From: Lentisphaerota bacterium
GTDB taxonomy: Bacteria > Verrucomicrobiota > Kiritimatiellia > RFP12 > UBA1067
Length of the DNA stretch: 7,136 bases
Reading direction: 5' to 3'
Assembly: GCA_022839525.1 (NCBI GenBank)
Contig: JALHET010000223.1
Span: 1 to 7,136 of the forward strand
Made by a program: the position numbers and the translations under genes. Position 1 is the first letter of the stretch; the number at the start of each line of letters is the position of its first letter. Positions 6,468 to 7,136 of this stretch are shown here, in pieces. The notes beneath the pieces are model-generated. The model was not told where the DNA came from. It saw only the letters and a program-made list of their open reading frames with translations, and did not search any database.

Positions 6468-7136
6468 ATGTTCCGGAGAAAGCAAAGAGCGACAAGATCG
6501 ACAGTATCGGCAGAATTGGGCAAAACGATTCTGTCGCACCGTTCGATTCTATCGCCGCTCCTCTTCTTTGCCCTCCCCGTTCTCGCGGAAGTCTCTCTCA
6601 ACGTCACGCCCTCCCGCCCAACCATTTATTTGGGAGAGAGTTTCAATCTCACAATCGAAGTCAACGGCGCAGACCGAGGCATCGAAACGCCTGACCTTTC
6701 CACCGTTCCGTCGTCCGACGTTCAGTTTCTCGGCCAGCACAGCAACAGCCGGTCAAACATTTCCATCATTAACGGGCGCATGACCCGCGAATCCTTTGAG
6801 GGACGCGTGTTTGCGTATCAGATCAAGCCCAAAAACGAAGGCACCTTTACGACCGGCTCCATCCGCGTCAAGGCCGGGGAAAAAACCTATACCCATCCGG
6901 GCGTCACCGTGCAGGTGGCGGGCATCGAGAAACAGGACACGGTCATCGCCGCCGTCACAGCCTCTTCCACATCGGTGCTCGTTGAAGAACCGTTTACCGT
7001 GACGCTCTCGGTGGCCATAGCGGAACTGCCCGACCCTTATGCCGAAAACAACGAGCCGCTCCACCCCAACTTCCTCCCGCACCTTTCCGCCGACTTTCTC
7101 GAAATCCGCCAAGAGATGCAGGACATTAAAGGTCCC
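6468..7136 (+). CDS. batD: BatD family protein, 3' partial
   Basis: An open frame of 223 codons runs from ATG 6468 off the window end. It starts 5 nt after the preceding stop (TAA 6460-6462), so translational coupling is likely; no Shine-Dalgarno is seen. A basic n-region (MFRRKQRATR) precedes a hydrophobic core SPLLFFALPVLA and a probable signal-peptidase site before EVSLNVTPS (about residue 41). The mature part is a BatD-type beta-rich domain: TPSRPTIYLGESFNLTIEV, then SSDVQFLGQHSNSRSNISI with a following NGR, a YQIKPKNEGTFTTGSIRVKA strand pattern, and a second repeat starting ASSTSVLVEEPFTVTLSV. BatD proteins are exported and usually anchored by a C-terminal membrane helix, which would lie beyond the window. 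The n-region is unusually long (about 28 residues) and part of it is encoded by a 9-nt repeat array. Family assignment is strong, the start fairly sure as it is the only ATG before the signal core. Confidence 0.93.
   Translation, partial: MFRRKQRATRSTVSAELGKTILSHRSILSPLLFFALPVLAEVSLNVTPSRPTIYLGESFNLTIEVNGADRGIETPDLSTVPSSDVQFLGQHSNSRSNISIINGRMTRESFEGRVFAYQIKPKNEGTFTTGSIRVKAGEKTYTHPGVTVQVAGIEKQDTVIAAVTASSTSVLVEEPFTVTLSVAIAELPDPYAENNEPLHPNFLPHLSADFLEIRQEMQDIKGP
6490..6554. repeat. Inverted array of 9-mers inside the batD signal-peptide region
   Basis: Three 9-nt units, CGACAAGAT (6490), CGACAGTAT (6499) and CGGCAGAAT (6508), are followed after a short spacer by oppositely oriented units ATTCTGTCG (6528), CACCGTTCG (6537) and ATTCTATCG (6546). 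All stay in one 9-nt register. The inner units CGGCAGAAT and ATTCTGTCG can pair over nine positions with one G-U, making a hairpin with an 11-nt loop. The array encodes residues 8 to about 29 of BatD, including SAELGKTILSHRSIL. It is visible in the sequence; function is unknown. Confidence 0.7.

Noticed and set aside
6374..6694. Plus-strand open frame of 106 codons spanning the batC end and batD start
   Set aside because: It is out of frame with both genes, has no family resemblance, and overlaps the well-supported batD signal peptide.

Overview
The window holds one uninterrupted, all-plus-strand stretch of a Bat-type (Bacteroides aerotolerance-like) operon. The order is a MoxR-family AAA+ ATPase (5' end outside the window), a DUF58 protein, a membrane protein with a BatD-like periplasmic half and a cytoplasmic helical half, BatA (membrane von Willebrand factor A, VWA), a BatB VWA protein fused to a BatC-like TPR/Gln-rich protein, and BatD (3' end outside the window). 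The high GC content, this gene order and the near absence of Shine-Dalgarno sequences suggest a Gram-negative bacterium of the PVC (Verrucomicrobia/Kiritimatiellota/Lentisphaerae) or Bacteroidetes-like sphere. The phylum is an inference; no rRNA or other marker gene is present.

Layout: 1-878 moxR (partial); 879-970 a spacer filled by an inverted array of degenerate 7-mers; 971-1852 DUF58; 1848-1991 a second pair of 7-mer arrays that supplies the DUF58 stop codon and encodes the hydrophobic N-terminus of the next protein; 1886-2884 BatD-N/DUF4381-like protein; 2892-3926 batA; 3926-6462 batB::batC, whose reading frame is broken near 4129; 6468-7136 batD (partial), with an inverted array of 9-mers inside its signal-peptide coding region. 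Gene spacing is 92, 33 and 7 nt, then a 1-nt overlap, then 5 nt, as expected for one transcript. No promoter or clear terminator is visible, so the promoter presumably lies upstream of moxR.

How the genes probably work together (family knowledge plus inference): MoxR ATPases are thought to act as chaperones on VWA-domain partners. DUF58 is the cytoplasmic VWA-like partner. BatA and BatB present MIDAS-bearing VWA domains held by transmembrane segments. BatC (TPR) and the BatD-like proteins would complete an envelope complex linked to stress tolerance. The positive-inside rule places the BatA and BatB VWA domains and the BatC TPR region outside the cytoplasmic membrane.

The two most notable things are (1) a frame break in batB that removes about 17 residues between its second membrane segment and its VWA domain, and (2) four separate degenerate short-tandem-repeat arrays (7-mer or 9-mer). 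Three of them are at gene junctions in inverted pairs, and three run into coding sequence, where they encode signal-peptide or linker residues.
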